Assembly (NCBI GenBank): GCA_002842215.1
Contig: PHCC01000008.1
Location: forward strand, 1 to 64,000
DNA from: Betaproteobacteria bacterium HGW-Betaproteobacteria-9
GTDB taxonomy: Bacteria > Pseudomonadota > Gammaproteobacteria > Burkholderiales > Burkholderiaceae_C
Length of the DNA: 64,000 nt
Direction: 5' to 3'
Of the stretch, positions 1 to 9,676 are shown one piece after another. Position numbers and translations under genes: made by a program. Under the pieces are notes generated by a model, which was not told the DNA's origin, did not search any database, and saw nothing but the letters and a program-made list of their open reading frames with translations. Position 1 is the stretch's first letter. Every line of letters begins with the position of its first letter.

Positions 1-52
1 GAATTTGCTCTTCTTCACGACATGCTCCTGCCCACTTGGGGCGTTCATCATG
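1..52 (-). CDS. Partial N-terminus of an IS3-like transposase subunit (orfA)
   Basis: Seventeen codons are visible, running off the left edge: ATG at 52 or 49, or an internal GTG at 18 that would give MKKSKF. The KKSKF start is typical of the helix-turn-helix subunit of IS3-type transposases. Too little is present for a firm family call; an unrelated gene starting this way remains possible. Confidence 0.35.
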
Positions 53-105
53 CCGGGTCTCTCTGTAACTGAACGGTTCGAAATCCTGGGACAGGGTCAA
101 GTGCA
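1..105 (-). mobile_element. Probable edge of an IS3-family insertion sequence
   Basis: On the minus strand the first bases encode VVKKSKF, resembling the start of IS3-group orfA transposases (KKSKFTEEQI-like). About 50 bp upstream of the ATG lies TGCACTTGACCCTGTCCCAG (minus strand, starting near 105), which begins with TG as IS3 ends do and could be the terminal inverted repeat. Only one end is in the window, so neither the second repeat nor a target duplication can be checked. Confidence 0.4.
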
Positions 106-641
106 TCTCACCTGCTTGTCTGAACGAACCTGCCTCCCGAACGCCCGATCTTCGAGTGGAGCCTGAATGCTTTCTCAAAGCCCGAATTTCTCAGCAAAAT
201 CGGCGAACTAACGCTTCCAAAGTGGACTTGTCGTTCGATCAAAAAAAGCGCCGCCGGTGCTTTAGGGTCGGGCATAGCCGCTCACTTTAAGCGCGACAAG
301 TCGTTCTTGAAGCGCGACCACGCTGTCCTGTGTTGAGTGGCCGGAGACGGAGGTGCAGCGGTCGTTCTATCCTTGCATCCTCGAATGATCGGCGACCGCG
401 ATGGCCGACATTCAGGGGTGCTGGGTGACCGGCAGCATCCAGCCTTTGACGGACATTCATCGTCGGCTGATGGACTTCAGCACTTGGCCGACTCCAGGCA
501 AGCGACACCACCTTCCGGGCGAAGCGCACGTGGTTTGCTGTCCCCGACGGGGTTTCCCGTCGGGGGCGGTTCAACTGCAAATCCAACCTGCGGGCATTGG
601 CGGCAGCAACGACCCGCACCACACCCGCGCCGCCGCACCGC
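106..641. other. Non-coding stretch next to the IS edge
   Basis: The ORFs here overlap each other on both strands and none resembles a known protein. The only clear structure is a perfect 10-bp stem with a four-base loop, CCCCGACGGG/CCCGTCGGGG at 542-565. It has no T-run, so it is not an obvious terminator. The stretch may be insertion debris. Confidence 0.4.
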
Positions 642-1064
642 TCAAGGCTTGATATATCCGTAGTGCTCGCGGAACTGCAACTGGCCGATGCGCACCACGC
701 CCGACGGGGTGAAGGCGGCGTCCAAGACGAACTGTTCCTTCTTCAGGTTCAGCGCACGCAGGGTGAGCTCGCACACCTCGAACGTTACGCCCCGGGCCAC
801 CAGGTCGGAAATCAGCGGGCCGTATTCGATGTTGGCGTTCTTTTTGTCCTTGGCGCCCTCCATCAGGAAGTTCACGCCGTCGCCCAGCGCCACGGCGATG
901 ATCTTGGTGTCGGGAGCGGTGTCGAGGTAGTTGCGCAGTGTGCGCAGTCCGGCGGTGGCTTGCGTGTCGCTGTTGTCGAAGTGGTAGACCACTTTGTCCT
1001 GGGCCAGGGCGGCGGTCATGCTGACCGCGAGCAGGGCAGCAGCAACTATGGAACGGGCTTTCAT
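642..1064 (-). CDS. Exported DsrE-family protein
   Basis: This 140-residue protein has a cleavable signal peptide (MKARSIVAAALLAVSMTAALAQ) followed by a DsrE/DsrF-like fold of about 115 residues. That family includes sulfur-relay proteins and many small periplasmic proteins of unknown role. A single Cys remains in the mature part (FEVCEL), in the region where sulfur-carrying members have their Cys, but function cannot be assigned. The start is supported by AAGGAG about 8 bases upstream. It is divergent from modE with about 120 bp between them. Confidence 0.7.
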   Translation of the reverse strand: MKARSIVAAALLAVSMTAALAQDKVVYHFDNSDTQATAGLRTLRNYLDTAPDTKIIAVALGDGVNFLMEGAKDKKNANIEYGPLISDLVARGVTFEVCELTLRALNLKKEQFVLDAAFTPSGVVRIGQLQFREHYGYIKP

Positions 1065-1184
1065 ACAGGTCTCCTTGAATCGGCGGGGCTGGGATTACAC
1101 AGGTCTTGGCAAACGAGGCGGATCGTACTGCGGAGGGCTCGAATCGCCGGTTGGTGCCCCGAAGACCCGTGAAACAATCCGCCT

Positions 1185-1952
1185 ATGACCCTGCCACCCC
1201 TCCCCGCCGCCCTCTCCGAAGCCCTCGGCCACGCCGCCAGCGACAAGCGCCTGGAAGTCTTGCGCCGCGTCGGCGAGACGGGGTCCATCTCGCAGGCGGC
1301 GCGCGATGCGGGCATCAGCTACAAGGCGGCTTGGCAGGCGATTGACACGCTGGGCAACCTGAGCGGGCAGACGCTGGTGGAGCGCACGGTGGGTGGGGCT
1401 GGCGGCGGTGGGGCGCGCATCACGCCGCAGGGCTTGCAGCTGCTGGCGCTGGCTGACGAGCTGGCGCTGGCGCGTGAGGCGGTGTTGGCGCGCTTTGCGG
1501 GCGGGCCGGCTTTGCGCTTTGGCCTGGGCTTGCGCACCAGCATGCGCAACCAGCTGCCGTGCCGCGTGGAAGCGGTGGAGCCGCTGGGGCCGGACGACCC
1601 CACGGTGGTGGTGCGGCTGCGCACGCCGGGGCAGGCGCTGCTGATGTCGAGCATCACCCGCGAGAGCGCCGATCTGCTGGGGCTGCACACGGGGCTGGAG
1701 GTGCTGGCGCTGTGCAAAGCGACGGCGGTACGCATCGGCCGAGGCGAGGCGCCCGGCGTGACCGGCCAGTGTGTGCTGCCGGGTCGCATCGAGCGGCTGA
1801 CGCGCGGGCAGGGTCGCGATGAGGTGGTGCTCGCGCTGGAAGGTGGTGGCCAGTGGGTGGGTTTTGCCGAGCACCCGTTCCCGGCGCGCAAGGGGCAACG
1901 GGCGGTGGCCGCCATGGCGTCCAGCGCGCTGGTGGTGGGGCTGGCGGGTTGA
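1185..1952 (+). CDS. modE: ModE-type molybdate/tungstate-responsive regulator
   Basis: The 255-residue protein has the ModE layout: a LysR-like winged helix-turn-helix (about residues 20-90, with SISQAARDAGISYKAAW and the RITPQG wing) followed by two Mop/TOBE repeats (about 120-185 and 190-250) that bind oxyanions. ModE proteins sense molybdate or tungstate and control uptake and molybdoenzyme genes. No mod transporter is adjacent. The tungsten enzyme cluster at 34527-38937 makes a tungstate-related role plausible, but that is inference. Confidence 0.85.
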   Translation: MTLPPLPAALSEALGHAASDKRLEVLRRVGETGSISQAARDAGISYKAAWQAIDTLGNLSGQTLVERTVGGAGGGGARITPQGLQLLALADELALAREAVLARFAGGPALRFGLGLRTSMRNQLPCRVEAVEPLGPDDPTVVVRLRTPGQALLMSSITRESADLLGLHTGLEVLALCKATAVRIGRGEAPGVTGQCVLPGRIERLTRGQGRDEVVLALEGGGQWVGFAEHPFPARKGQRAVAAMASSALVVGLAG

Positions 1953-2105
1953 AACCCTGCCGGCTTCGGCAGTGGCGTTCATATGAACCCGTGTGCCGTA
2001 CCAGACTGGCGCAGTGCTCAAGCGTCTGGGCCTGAATGGCGCAACCCTTCACTTTGTGTTGTCAAAAAAGAGAGCATTTGTCTCAGTTTGAGTCGCTTTC
2101 TGGCG

Positions 2106-2120
2106 TGGCACGGAAGTTGT
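2106..2120 (+). promoter_or_regulatory. Sigma-54 (-24/-12) promoter candidate for the aldehyde dehydrogenase
   Basis: TGGCACGGAAGTTGT has a near-perfect -24 half (TGGCACG) and the correct ten-base spacing. The -12 dinucleotide is GT rather than GC, which weakens it. It lies about 63 bp upstream of the dehydrogenase start and is very similar to the stronger site at 13758. Confidence 0.55.
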
Positions 2121-2182
2121 GGTGATGAAGGCAGCCCATTGGGCGATTCAACTTTCAACCACCATTCCAGAGGACGACACAC

Positions 2183-3703
<1,521 letters not shown>

Positions 3704-3885
3704 AGCCTGTTGCTCCCCCCGCGCCGCGCCTGCGGCGCGTGCCTTGCAGGCCGCGTCATCGTCGGAGCCGATGACTCTTTGTCCCGTCCAAGCCTGCGCA
3801 GGCAGGCTTGGAGCCGCGGTCCTCAGCCCCCCAGGGGGCAACGCTGGCGGCCCGGCAAAGCCGGTTCCGCGGCGTTCTGGAATGG
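3704..3885 (+). repeat. Intergenic repeat, family 1 copy A, with two hairpins
   Basis: The stretch holds two perfect hairpins, CGCGCCGC/GCGGCGCG at 3720-3739 and CCAAGCCTGC/GCAGGCTTGG at 3788-3811. It then has the family-1 core ending in GGCCCGGCAAAGCCGGTTCC near 3850-3870. The same core recurs at six other places in this window. The hairpins could also act as the 3' end of the aldehyde dehydrogenase transcript. Confidence 0.75.
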
Positions 3886-3938
3886 GACATCTCCGATCGG
3901 GGGTGTCCCTTTTTTCTTTTCAGAACAAGGAGACAGAC

Positions 3939-4334
3939 ATGGTTGAAAAAGTCATTGCGACGCCGGCCGCGGTCGAGCTGATCGAATTCCTCAAAACGAA
4001 GCACGGCCCCGAGCTCATGTTTCACCAGTCGGGCGGCTGCTGCGACAACAGCGCGGCCAACTGCTACCTGCCCGGCGAGATCACCATGGGCGCGGGCGAC
4101 GTGTACCTGGGCGATGTCGGCGGTTGCCCGTTCTACATCGGCAAGGCGCAGTACGCCACCTGGCGCCACACGCAGCTCATCATCGACGTGATCGAAGGCC
4201 ACGGCGGCACCTTCTCGCTCGAAGGGCCGGAGGGCAAGGCGTTTCACACGCGCTCGCGCGTGTTCAGCGAAGCCGAGATGGCCGAGCTCGACGCCGAAGA
4301 TCGGGCCCGAGGGGACGCGGCGGCGCCCCGTTGA
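3939..4334 (+). CDS. DUF779 protein, aldehyde dehydrogenase partner
   Basis: This 131-residue soluble protein belongs to DUF779, a family found beside NAD aldehyde dehydrogenases and of uncertain function. The Cys-rich stretch HQSGGCCDNSAANCY (about 29-43) and the later GGCPFY segment look suited to metal binding, but no ligand set is established. The start is the ATG at 3939, preceded by AAGGAGACAGAC; the longer ORF in the track runs into the repeat and is not expected to be translated. About 235 bp separate it from the dehydrogenase. Confidence 0.8.
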   Translation: MVEKVIATPAAVELIEFLKTKHGPELMFHQSGGCCDNSAANCYLPGEITMGAGDVYLGDVGGCPFYIGKAQYATWRHTQLIIDVIEGHGGTFSLEGPEGKAFHTRSRVFSEAEMAELDAEDRARGDAAAPR

Positions 4335-4409
4335 GTGCGGCAGAGGTTCGCTGAAATCCGTGACCGGTCGGGGTGATGCCGGGTGTTCCATTTCGGCGCA
4401 GGGGTCGGG

Positions 4410-4424
4410 TGGCATAAAACTTGT
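4410..4424 (+). promoter_or_regulatory. Weak sigma-54-like element upstream of the TonB receptor
   Basis: TGGCATAAAACTTGT has the -24 TGGCA and the correct spacing, but GT at -12 instead of GC. It sits about 80 bp before the receptor start. The AT-rich bases around it could equally contain a sigma-70 promoter, so the call is tentative. Confidence 0.3.
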
Positions 4425-4504
4425 ATATGGGATGCATGTTTTAGAAGAACCCGGCCATGCCAGCGCCGATGGCGGACACCACCACCCCACGACAGGAGAC
4501 ACAC

Positions 4505-6604
4505 ATGAACCCCCTCAACACCCTGCGATGCACACCCCTGACGGCGGCCATGGCCCTGGCCTGGGCGGCAGCACCCATCGCCACCAGCGCCCAGACCCTT
4601 TCGGAGGTGGTGGTCACCGCCAACCGGACCGAACAACAGAGCTTTGACGCGCCCGCCGCCATCCAGGCCGTGGGCCGCGAGACCATCGAGGCCGCCGGGC
4701 CGCAGGTCAACCTGTCGGAAGCCATCAACCGCATTCCGGGCGTCACGGTGCTCAACCGCCAGAACTACGCGCAAGACCTGCAGCTCTCCATCCGCGGCTC
4801 GGGTTCGCGCGCGCCGTTCGGCATCCGCGGCGCACGCCTCATCGTGGATGGCATCCCCGCCACCATGCCCGACGGCCAGGGCCAGGCCTCCACCATCAGC
4901 CTGCCGTCGGCCGAGCGCATCGAGGTGCTGCGCGGTCCGCTGGCGCAGCTGTACGGCAATTCGTCGGCCGGGGTGCTGCAGGTGTTCACCGCCGACGGCC
5001 CCGAGCGGCCCGAGTTGCGCACGAGCGTGGACCTGGGCAGCGAAGGCCTGCGCCGCTACGGCCTGCAGGCCGCGGGGCAGAGCGGGGCGCTCAACTACGT
5101 GATCGACGTGAGCGACTTCCAGACGGATGGCTGGCGCGCCAACAGCGCGGCCGAGCGCCGGCACCTCAACGCCAAGCTGCGCTGGAAACTCAGCGAGCAG
5201 ACCCGCGTGACCCTGATGGGCAACGTGTTCGATCAGCCGGTTTCGGGCGACCCGCTGGGACTCACGCGCGAGCAGTTCGAAGCCGATCCGCGCCAGGCGG
5301 TGGCGAACTCCACGCTCTACCAGGCTGGCAAAGATGTGTCGCAGAGCCAGCTCGGCCTGGTGGTCGATCACCAACTGGACGCCGCCAGCAGCCTCACGGC
5401 GCGGGTCTACGCCGGCCAGCGCGATCTGGACAACCGCCTCTCCATCCCGCTGTTTGTGCAGACCGCGCCCACGGCGGCCGGTGGCGTCGTGCAGCTGGAC
5501 CGCAGCTACAGCGGGGCCGGCCTGCGCTACACGCGCCGCATCCCGGCTGGCGCCGGCCAGGTGCAGCTCAGCGCCGGGCTGGACCTGGACCGCATGAGCG
5601 AACAGCGCCGTGGCTACATCAACAACTTCGGTGTGCAGGGCGACCTCAAGCGCGACGAGGACGACAGCGTCAACAGCGCCGGCCTCTACACCCAGGCCGA
5701 CTGGGCCATCAACGAAGACTGGAGCGCGGTGGCCGGCCTGCGCCTGAACCGGGTGGACTTCCGTGTGAGGGACCACTTCATCAACGGGACCAACCCTGAC
5801 GACAGCGGCGAGGTCGACTTCAGCGCCACCAACCCGGTGCTGGGCATCACGCGCCACCTGAGCGCCGACACCAATATTTACGCCAACGTGGGCCGAGGAT
5901 TCGAGACGCCCACGCTCACCGAGATCGCCTACACCGCCGACGGCAGCGGCCCCAACCTGGGCTTGCAGTCGGCGCGCAGCACGCACATGGAGCTGGGGCT
6001 GAAGACGAAGCTGGCCGAAGGTCACCGCCTGGATGTGGCGCTGTTCCGCATCAACACCAGCGACGAGATCGTGGTGGCTTCCAGCAGCGGCGGCCGCACC
6101 ATCTACACCAACGCCGGCACCACCCGCCGCTCCGGCCTGGAGCTGGCCTACAGCGGACAGCTCGCGCCCGAGTGGAGCGCCCATGTGGCCCTGTCCACGC
6201 TGAGCGCGAAGTTCGCCGATGCCTTTACCAGCAGCAGTGGCGCCACGGTGGCCAAGGGCAACCGCATTCCCGGCACGGTGGACCGCGCGCTGTTTGCCGA
6301 GCTGGCCTGGCAGCCGCGCGCCGTGCCCGGCATGACGGCCGCGCTGGAGCTGGTGCACCAGGGCGGCATGGCGGTGGACGACCTCAACAGCGACCGCACC
6401 GAGGCCGCCACCCTGTTCAACCTGCGCGTGGGCTTCGAGCAGAAGTTCGGCGCCTGGAAGCTGCGCGAACAGCTGCGCGTGGACAACGTGGCCGACAAGG
6501 CCTACATCGGTTCGGTGATCGCCAACGACGGCAACCGCCGCTTCTTCGAGCCCGCGCCGGGTCGGCAGTGGGGTCTGGGCCTTTCAGCCACCTACACGTT
6601 CTGA
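4505..6604 (+). CDS. TonB-dependent outer membrane receptor, candidate lanthanide or cofactor receptor
   Basis: This is a 699-residue receptor. It has a signal peptide (about 1-28, ending in TSAQ), a TonB-box-like start SEVVVTANR, a plug domain (about 45-150, with SIRGSGSRAPFGIRG) and a beta-barrel ending in the aromatic signature LSATYTF. The start at 4505 follows AGGAGACACAC. Its substrate cannot be read from the sequence. The context is a Ped/Lut-type ABC system and a lanthanide-signature alcohol dehydrogenase, and in Methylorubrum the TonB receptor LutH of a similar cluster handles lanthanide uptake. A role in lanthanide, PQQ or copper uptake is therefore inferred. Confidence 0.85.
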   Translation: MNPLNTLRCTPLTAAMALAWAAAPIATSAQTLSEVVVTANRTEQQSFDAPAAIQAVGRETIEAAGPQVNLSEAINRIPGVTVLNRQNYAQDLQLSIRGSGSRAPFGIRGARLIVDGIPATMPDGQGQASTISLPSAERIEVLRGPLAQLYGNSSAGVLQVFTADGPERPELRTSVDLGSEGLRRYGLQAAGQSGALNYVIDVSDFQTDGWRANSAAERRHLNAKLRWKLSEQTRVTLMGNVFDQPVSGDPLGLTREQFEADPRQAVANSTLYQAGKDVSQSQLGLVVDHQLDAASSLTARVYAGQRDLDNRLSIPLFVQTAPTAAGGVVQLDRSYSGAGLRYTRRIPAGAGQVQLSAGLDLDRMSEQRRGYINNFGVQGDLKRDEDDSVNSAGLYTQADWAINEDWSAVAGLRLNRVDFRVRDHFINGTNPDDSGEVDFSATNPVLGITRHLSADTNIYANVGRGFETPTLTEIAYTADGSGPNLGLQSARSTHMELGLKTKLAEGHRLDVALFRINTSDEIVVASSSGGRTIYTNAGTTRRSGLELAYSGQLAPEWSAHVALSTLSAKFADAFTSSSGATVAKGNRIPGTVDRALFAELAWQPRAVPGMTAALELVHQGGMAVDDLNSDRTEAATLFNLRVGFEQKFGAWKLREQLRVDNVADKAYIGSVIANDGNRRFFEPAPGRQWGLGLSATYTF

Positions 6605-6650
6605 TCCCTCTCCCCCTCTCCCTTTGGGAGAGGGCAGGGGTGAGGGCACA
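6604..6650 (+). repeat. Intergenic repeat, family 2 copy A (CCCTCTCCC type)
   Basis: CCCTCTCCC and GGGAGAGGGCAGGGGTGAGGG form a hairpin between the convergent receptor and ATPase genes. Related copies lie near 21308, 56237 and 58924. It may serve as a transcription end for both genes. Confidence 0.65.
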
Positions 6651-6671
6651 TGCGTCCAGCGACTGTGTCTT

Positions 6672-7412
6672 TCACAGCCCCGGCTTCTCCAGCGCGCGCA
6701 AGACTTCGGTCTGGAAATCGCCGCCCTGCGATGCCTGCATGAAGGCATCGATCGAACCGTCAAAACGCACCGTGCCCTGGTGCAGCAGCATCAGGCGGTC
6801 GGCGACCTTCACCTCTTCGATAAGGTGTGTGGCCCAGAGCACCGCCATACCGCGCGTCCGGCACAGGGCGCGCACGGTGTCGAGCAGGTGCTGGCGCGAG
6901 GCTGGGTCCAGGCCCACGGTGGCCTCGTCCATGAGCAGCACGGCCGGCTCGTGCAGCAGCGCTCGCACCAGTTCCACCTTGCGTCGCGTGCCGCCCGAGA
7001 GGCTGCGCACCACGGCCTTGGCCTGATCGCCCAGGCCCATGGCCGCCAGTCCGTCGGCGATGCGCTGTCTGGCCACCGCGCGCGGCAGGCCGTGCAGGTC
7101 GGTGTGGAACAGCAGGTTGGCCATCACCGAGAGGTCCATGTCGAGCGCGCTCTGCTGGAACACCACGCCCAGCGACGCCAGCGCGCGGCTGGGGTAGCGC
7201 TGCATGTCGTGACCCATCACCACGATCGTCCCCTGGTCGGGGCTGAACAGGCCGGTCAGCAACTGCAGCAGGGTGGACTTGCCGGCGCCATTGGGCCCCA
7301 GCAGGGCCAGCATCTCGCCGGCCTGCAGCGCCACGTTGACGCCCTTGAGCGCGGGTTTTCCGTTGTAGGCCTTGTGCAGGTTTTGCGCGGTCAACAGGCA
7401 GTTTTCGGGCAT
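6672..7412 (-). CDS. ABC transporter ATPase of the PQQ-alcohol dehydrogenase-associated system (PedB/LutE-like)
   Basis: This 246-residue ABC ATPase has Walker A GPNGAGKST, Q-loop FQQ, signature LSGGTRRK, Walker B LLMDEAT and switch His in WATH. It matches the ATPase family found with PQQ alcohol dehydrogenase clusters. The permease that should partner it is on the other strand at 10947-11804, and the binding-type proteins are at 8684-10965. The cluster is therefore split around the divergent promoter at 8515-8683. In Pseudomonas putida the PedA1A2BC homologue is linked to lanthanide acquisition. It lies 25 bp after the TctC-like gene and is probably cotranscribed with it. Confidence 0.88.
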   Translation of the reverse strand: MPENCLLTAQNLHKAYNGKPALKGVNVALQAGEMLALLGPNGAGKSTLLQLLTGLFSPDQGTIVVMGHDMQRYPSRALASLGVVFQQSALDMDLSVMANLLFHTDLHGLPRAVARQRIADGLAAMGLGDQAKAVVRSLSGGTRRKVELVRALLHEPAVLLMDEATVGLDPASRQHLLDTVRALCRTRGMAVLWATHLIEEVKVADRLMLLHQGTVRFDGSIDAFMQASQGGDFQTEVLRALEKPGL

Positions 7413-7437
7413 CGTTCGGGTGCTCGTGGTGGAGGGA

Positions 7438-8514
7438 TCAGTTGACCGGGCGTGCCAGCAGGTTCATGCGTTTGAGCAGGCGCTTTTCGTGCTCCACCGT
7501 GGCCAGCACCGCCTGGCGGTAGTCGTGCGTGTTGAGGTAGTCCAGGCCCTGATCGTACTTGGCGATGGCCGCCTGGTGCCGCTCGCTGAACATGGCGCGG
7601 CGGAACACATCATGCAGTTTCTGCACCACCGCTTCGGGCGTGCCGCGCGGTGCGGCCAGGCCCCAGGGCGAGGTGTAGACCGCTTGCTCGTAGCCGAGCT
7701 CGCGCATCGTCGGCACCTCGGGCCAGCGTGGGCTGCGCTGCGCGCTGAAGGTGGCGAGCAGGCGCATCTGGCCGCGGTCCACCCAGGGGGCGAAACCGGT
7801 GGAATTGACGCCGGCCATGATCTGCGCGCCGGCGATCGCCAGCATCTGGTCGGCCGTGCCTTTGTAGGGCACGTGCACATAGCTCACGTTGTGGTTCAGC
7901 AAGACCTCTTCCATCGCCAGGTGGGCCGTGGTGCCGATGCCGGTGGAGCCGAGCACCAGCTCGCCCGGGTGCTTCTGGGCCCAGTCGACCAGGTCGGCCA
8001 GCGTCTTCCACGGGCTGCTCGTCGGCACCAGCACACCGAAGGTGACGCCCGAGACCTGCAGGATCGGGCTGAGATCCGCCACCGGGTCCCAGGGCACGTG
8101 GTTCATGAGCGCATGGCGGTACACCGTGATCGGCACCTGGCCGATGGTGTGGCCGTCGGGTTCGGCGGCCTTGAGCAGCGGCGCCACCTGCGTGCCCGCC
8201 GCCCCCGGTTTGTTGATGACCACGATGGGCTGGCCCAGCAGCGGCTCGGCCTCCTCGCACAGCACGCGCAGTGTCAGGTCGGTCTGGCCGCCCGCGGGCC
8301 AGGGCACGATGAGCTGCAGCGGTTTGGTTGGCCAGTTGGCGGTGTTGTTGCTGCCCGGCTGCGCCAGGGCGCGGGGCAGGGCGGATGTCAAAGCGAGCGA
8401 TGCGCCCAGGCTCATGAAGCCGCGCCGTGAAACCCCGATCGTGCAGTGCTGGAACGCATCAAGGGTTTTCCCTGTGCCATTTTTGAACGCTGGGCGTGAC
8501 GGTGTGTGTCTCAT
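7438..8514 (-). CDS. Periplasmic TctC/Bug-family solute-binding protein
   Basis: The 358-residue protein has an N-terminal twin-arginine-like signal (SRRGFMSLGASLALTSALPRALAQ) and a tripartite tricarboxylate receptor domain with PWPAGGQTDLTLR and PYKGTADQMLAI. Bug-family proteins bind small carboxylates or amides and are abundant in Burkholderiales. The ATG at 8514 is chosen because it keeps the twin-arginine region; the longer ORF lacks a plausible signal. Its position between the shared sigma-54 region and the ABC ATPase is unusual, because Bug proteins normally serve TctAB rather than ABC-2 systems. Confidence 0.82.
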   Translation of the reverse strand: MRHTPSRPAFKNGTGKTLDAFQHCTIGVSRRGFMSLGASLALTSALPRALAQPGSNNTANWPTKPLQLIVPWPAGGQTDLTLRVLCEEAEPLLGQPIVVINKPGAAGTQVAPLLKAAEPDGHTIGQVPITVYRHALMNHVPWDPVADLSPILQVSGVTFGVLVPTSSPWKTLADLVDWAQKHPGELVLGSTGIGTTAHLAMEEVLLNHNVSYVHVPYKGTADQMLAIAGAQIMAGVNSTGFAPWVDRGQMRLLATFSAQRSPRWPEVPTMRELGYEQAVYTSPWGLAAPRGTPEAVVQKLHDVFRRAMFSERHQAAIAKYDQGLDYLNTHDYRQAVLATVEHEKRLLKRMNLLARPVN

Positions 8515-8571
8515 GGGGCGGTGTTTGTGTCTCCAGCGCCCGGGAAAGCCCCGGGCACCGGTGGTTTTCAG

Positions 8572-8586
8572 GCAATTTCTGTTCCC
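8572..8586 (-). promoter_or_regulatory. Sigma-54 promoter candidate for the TctC-ATPase pair
   Basis: Read on the minus strand, GGGAACAGAAATTGC has GG and GC ten bases apart and a full TTGC at -12. It agrees with the site before the alcohol dehydrogenase (TGGCACAGAAGTTGC) at 12 of 15 positions. It lies back to back with the plus-strand site at 8594. Confidence 0.5.
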
Positions 8587-8593
8587 GTGCGCC

Positions 8594-8608
8594 TGGCACC
8601 GTTTTTGC
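8594..8608 (+). promoter_or_regulatory. Sigma-54 promoter for the beta-propeller operon
   Basis: TGGCACCGTTTTTGC, followed by A, matches the -24/-12 consensus TGGCACN5TTGCA at every invariant position. It is about 75 bp upstream of the ATG at 8684. Confidence 0.75.
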
Positions 8609-8683
8609 AGACCCCTCGTTTGCACGTCGACGTGCGCCGGACGAACAGCGTTCGCCGATACCCAACAAGACAGGAGACTTTTC

Positions 8684-9676
8684 ATGCCCCTTCGTGCCCC
8701 GATGGCTTCTGCCCTGCGCACCGTGTCACTCGCCGCAGCCGCCGCCTCGCTCGCCTTGTCTGCCCAGGCCCAGGGTGCTGGCAAGGTTTATGTGTCCAGC
8801 GAGAAGGACAACAAGATCTATGTCTTCGACACCCAGGGTGAGCGCACCGGCGCCATCGACGTGTGCAAGCGTCCGCGCGACATGCGCTTCAGTGGCGACG
8901 GACAGCAGATCCTCGTGATCTGTGGCGACAGCAACGCCATGGGCCTGGTCGATGTGGCCACGGGCAAGCTGGCCGGCACGGTGCCCCTGGGCGACAGCCC
9001 CGAGATGTTCGACCTCAGCCCCGACGGCAAGACCGCGTACGTGTCGATCGAAGACGAGAACGTGGTGGCCGCCTACGACATCGGCACGAAGAAGGCGGTG
9101 TTCGAGGTCAAGACCGGTGGTGAACCCGAAGGCGTGCTGGTCACGCCCGACGGCAAGACGGCCTATGTCACGTCCGAGGTGGCCAACGTGGTCCACGTGA
9201 TCGACCTCGGCACGAAGAAGGTCAGCAAGAACATCAAGGTCGGCAAACGCCCGCGCCGCTTTGTGCTCTCGCCCGATGGCGCCGAACTCTGGGTCACCAA
9301 CGAGCTGGACGCGACCGTCAGCGTGGTCGACACCAAGACCCACACCGAGAAGCAGAAGATCAAGTTCGAGGTGAGGGGCATGCGCCAGGCCGACATCACA
9401 CCCGTGGGCATGACCATCAGCCCGGACGGCAAGAGCATCTGGGTCGGGTTGGGCAAGGCCAACCATGTGGCGCAGATCGACGTGGCCACCAAGGCGGTGA
9501 AGAGCCAGATCCTGGTCGGCAAGCGCGCCTGGGGCATGGGCTTCGCGCCCGACGGCAAGACGCTGTACGTGGCCAATGGACTGTCGGACGACATGACGCT
9601 GGTGGACGCTGCCAGTGGCAAGGCCATCAAGACGGTGCCGGCCGGTCGGGTGCCGCATTCGATCCTGGTGAAATGA
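8684..9676 (+). CDS. Periplasmic YVTN beta-propeller protein of the PQQ alcohol oxidation system (PedA2-like)
   Basis: This 330-residue exported protein has a signal peptide (about 1-30, ending in LSAQAQ) and about seven YVTN/NHL-type repeats, for example SPDGKTAYVSIEDENVVAAYD and APDGKTLYVANGLSDDM. It matches the beta-propeller family that accompanies PQQ-dependent catabolism and the Ped ABC system; biochemical function is unproven. The start has AGGAG eight bases upstream. The stop overlaps the next ATG (ATGA), showing translational coupling. It follows a strong -24/-12 promoter. Confidence 0.85.
   Translation: MPLRAPMASALRTVSLAAAAASLALSAQAQGAGKVYVSSEKDNKIYVFDTQGERTGAIDVCKRPRDMRFSGDGQQILVICGDSNAMGLVDVATGKLAGTVPLGDSPEMFDLSPDGKTAYVSIEDENVVAAYDIGTKKAVFEVKTGGEPEGVLVTPDGKTAYVTSEVANVVHVIDLGTKKVSKNIKVGKRPRRFVLSPDGAELWVTNELDATVSVVDTKTHTEKQKIKFEVRGMRQADITPVGMTISPDGKSIWVGLGKANHVAQIDVATKAVKSQILVGKRAWGMGFAPDGKTLYVANGLSDDMTLVDAASGKAIKTVPAGRVPHSILVK

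Noticed and set aside
4244-6358. 704-residue minus-strand ORF opposite the TonB receptor
   Set aside because: Composition is that of an antisense frame; the receptor on the plus strand has signal, plug and barrel motifs.
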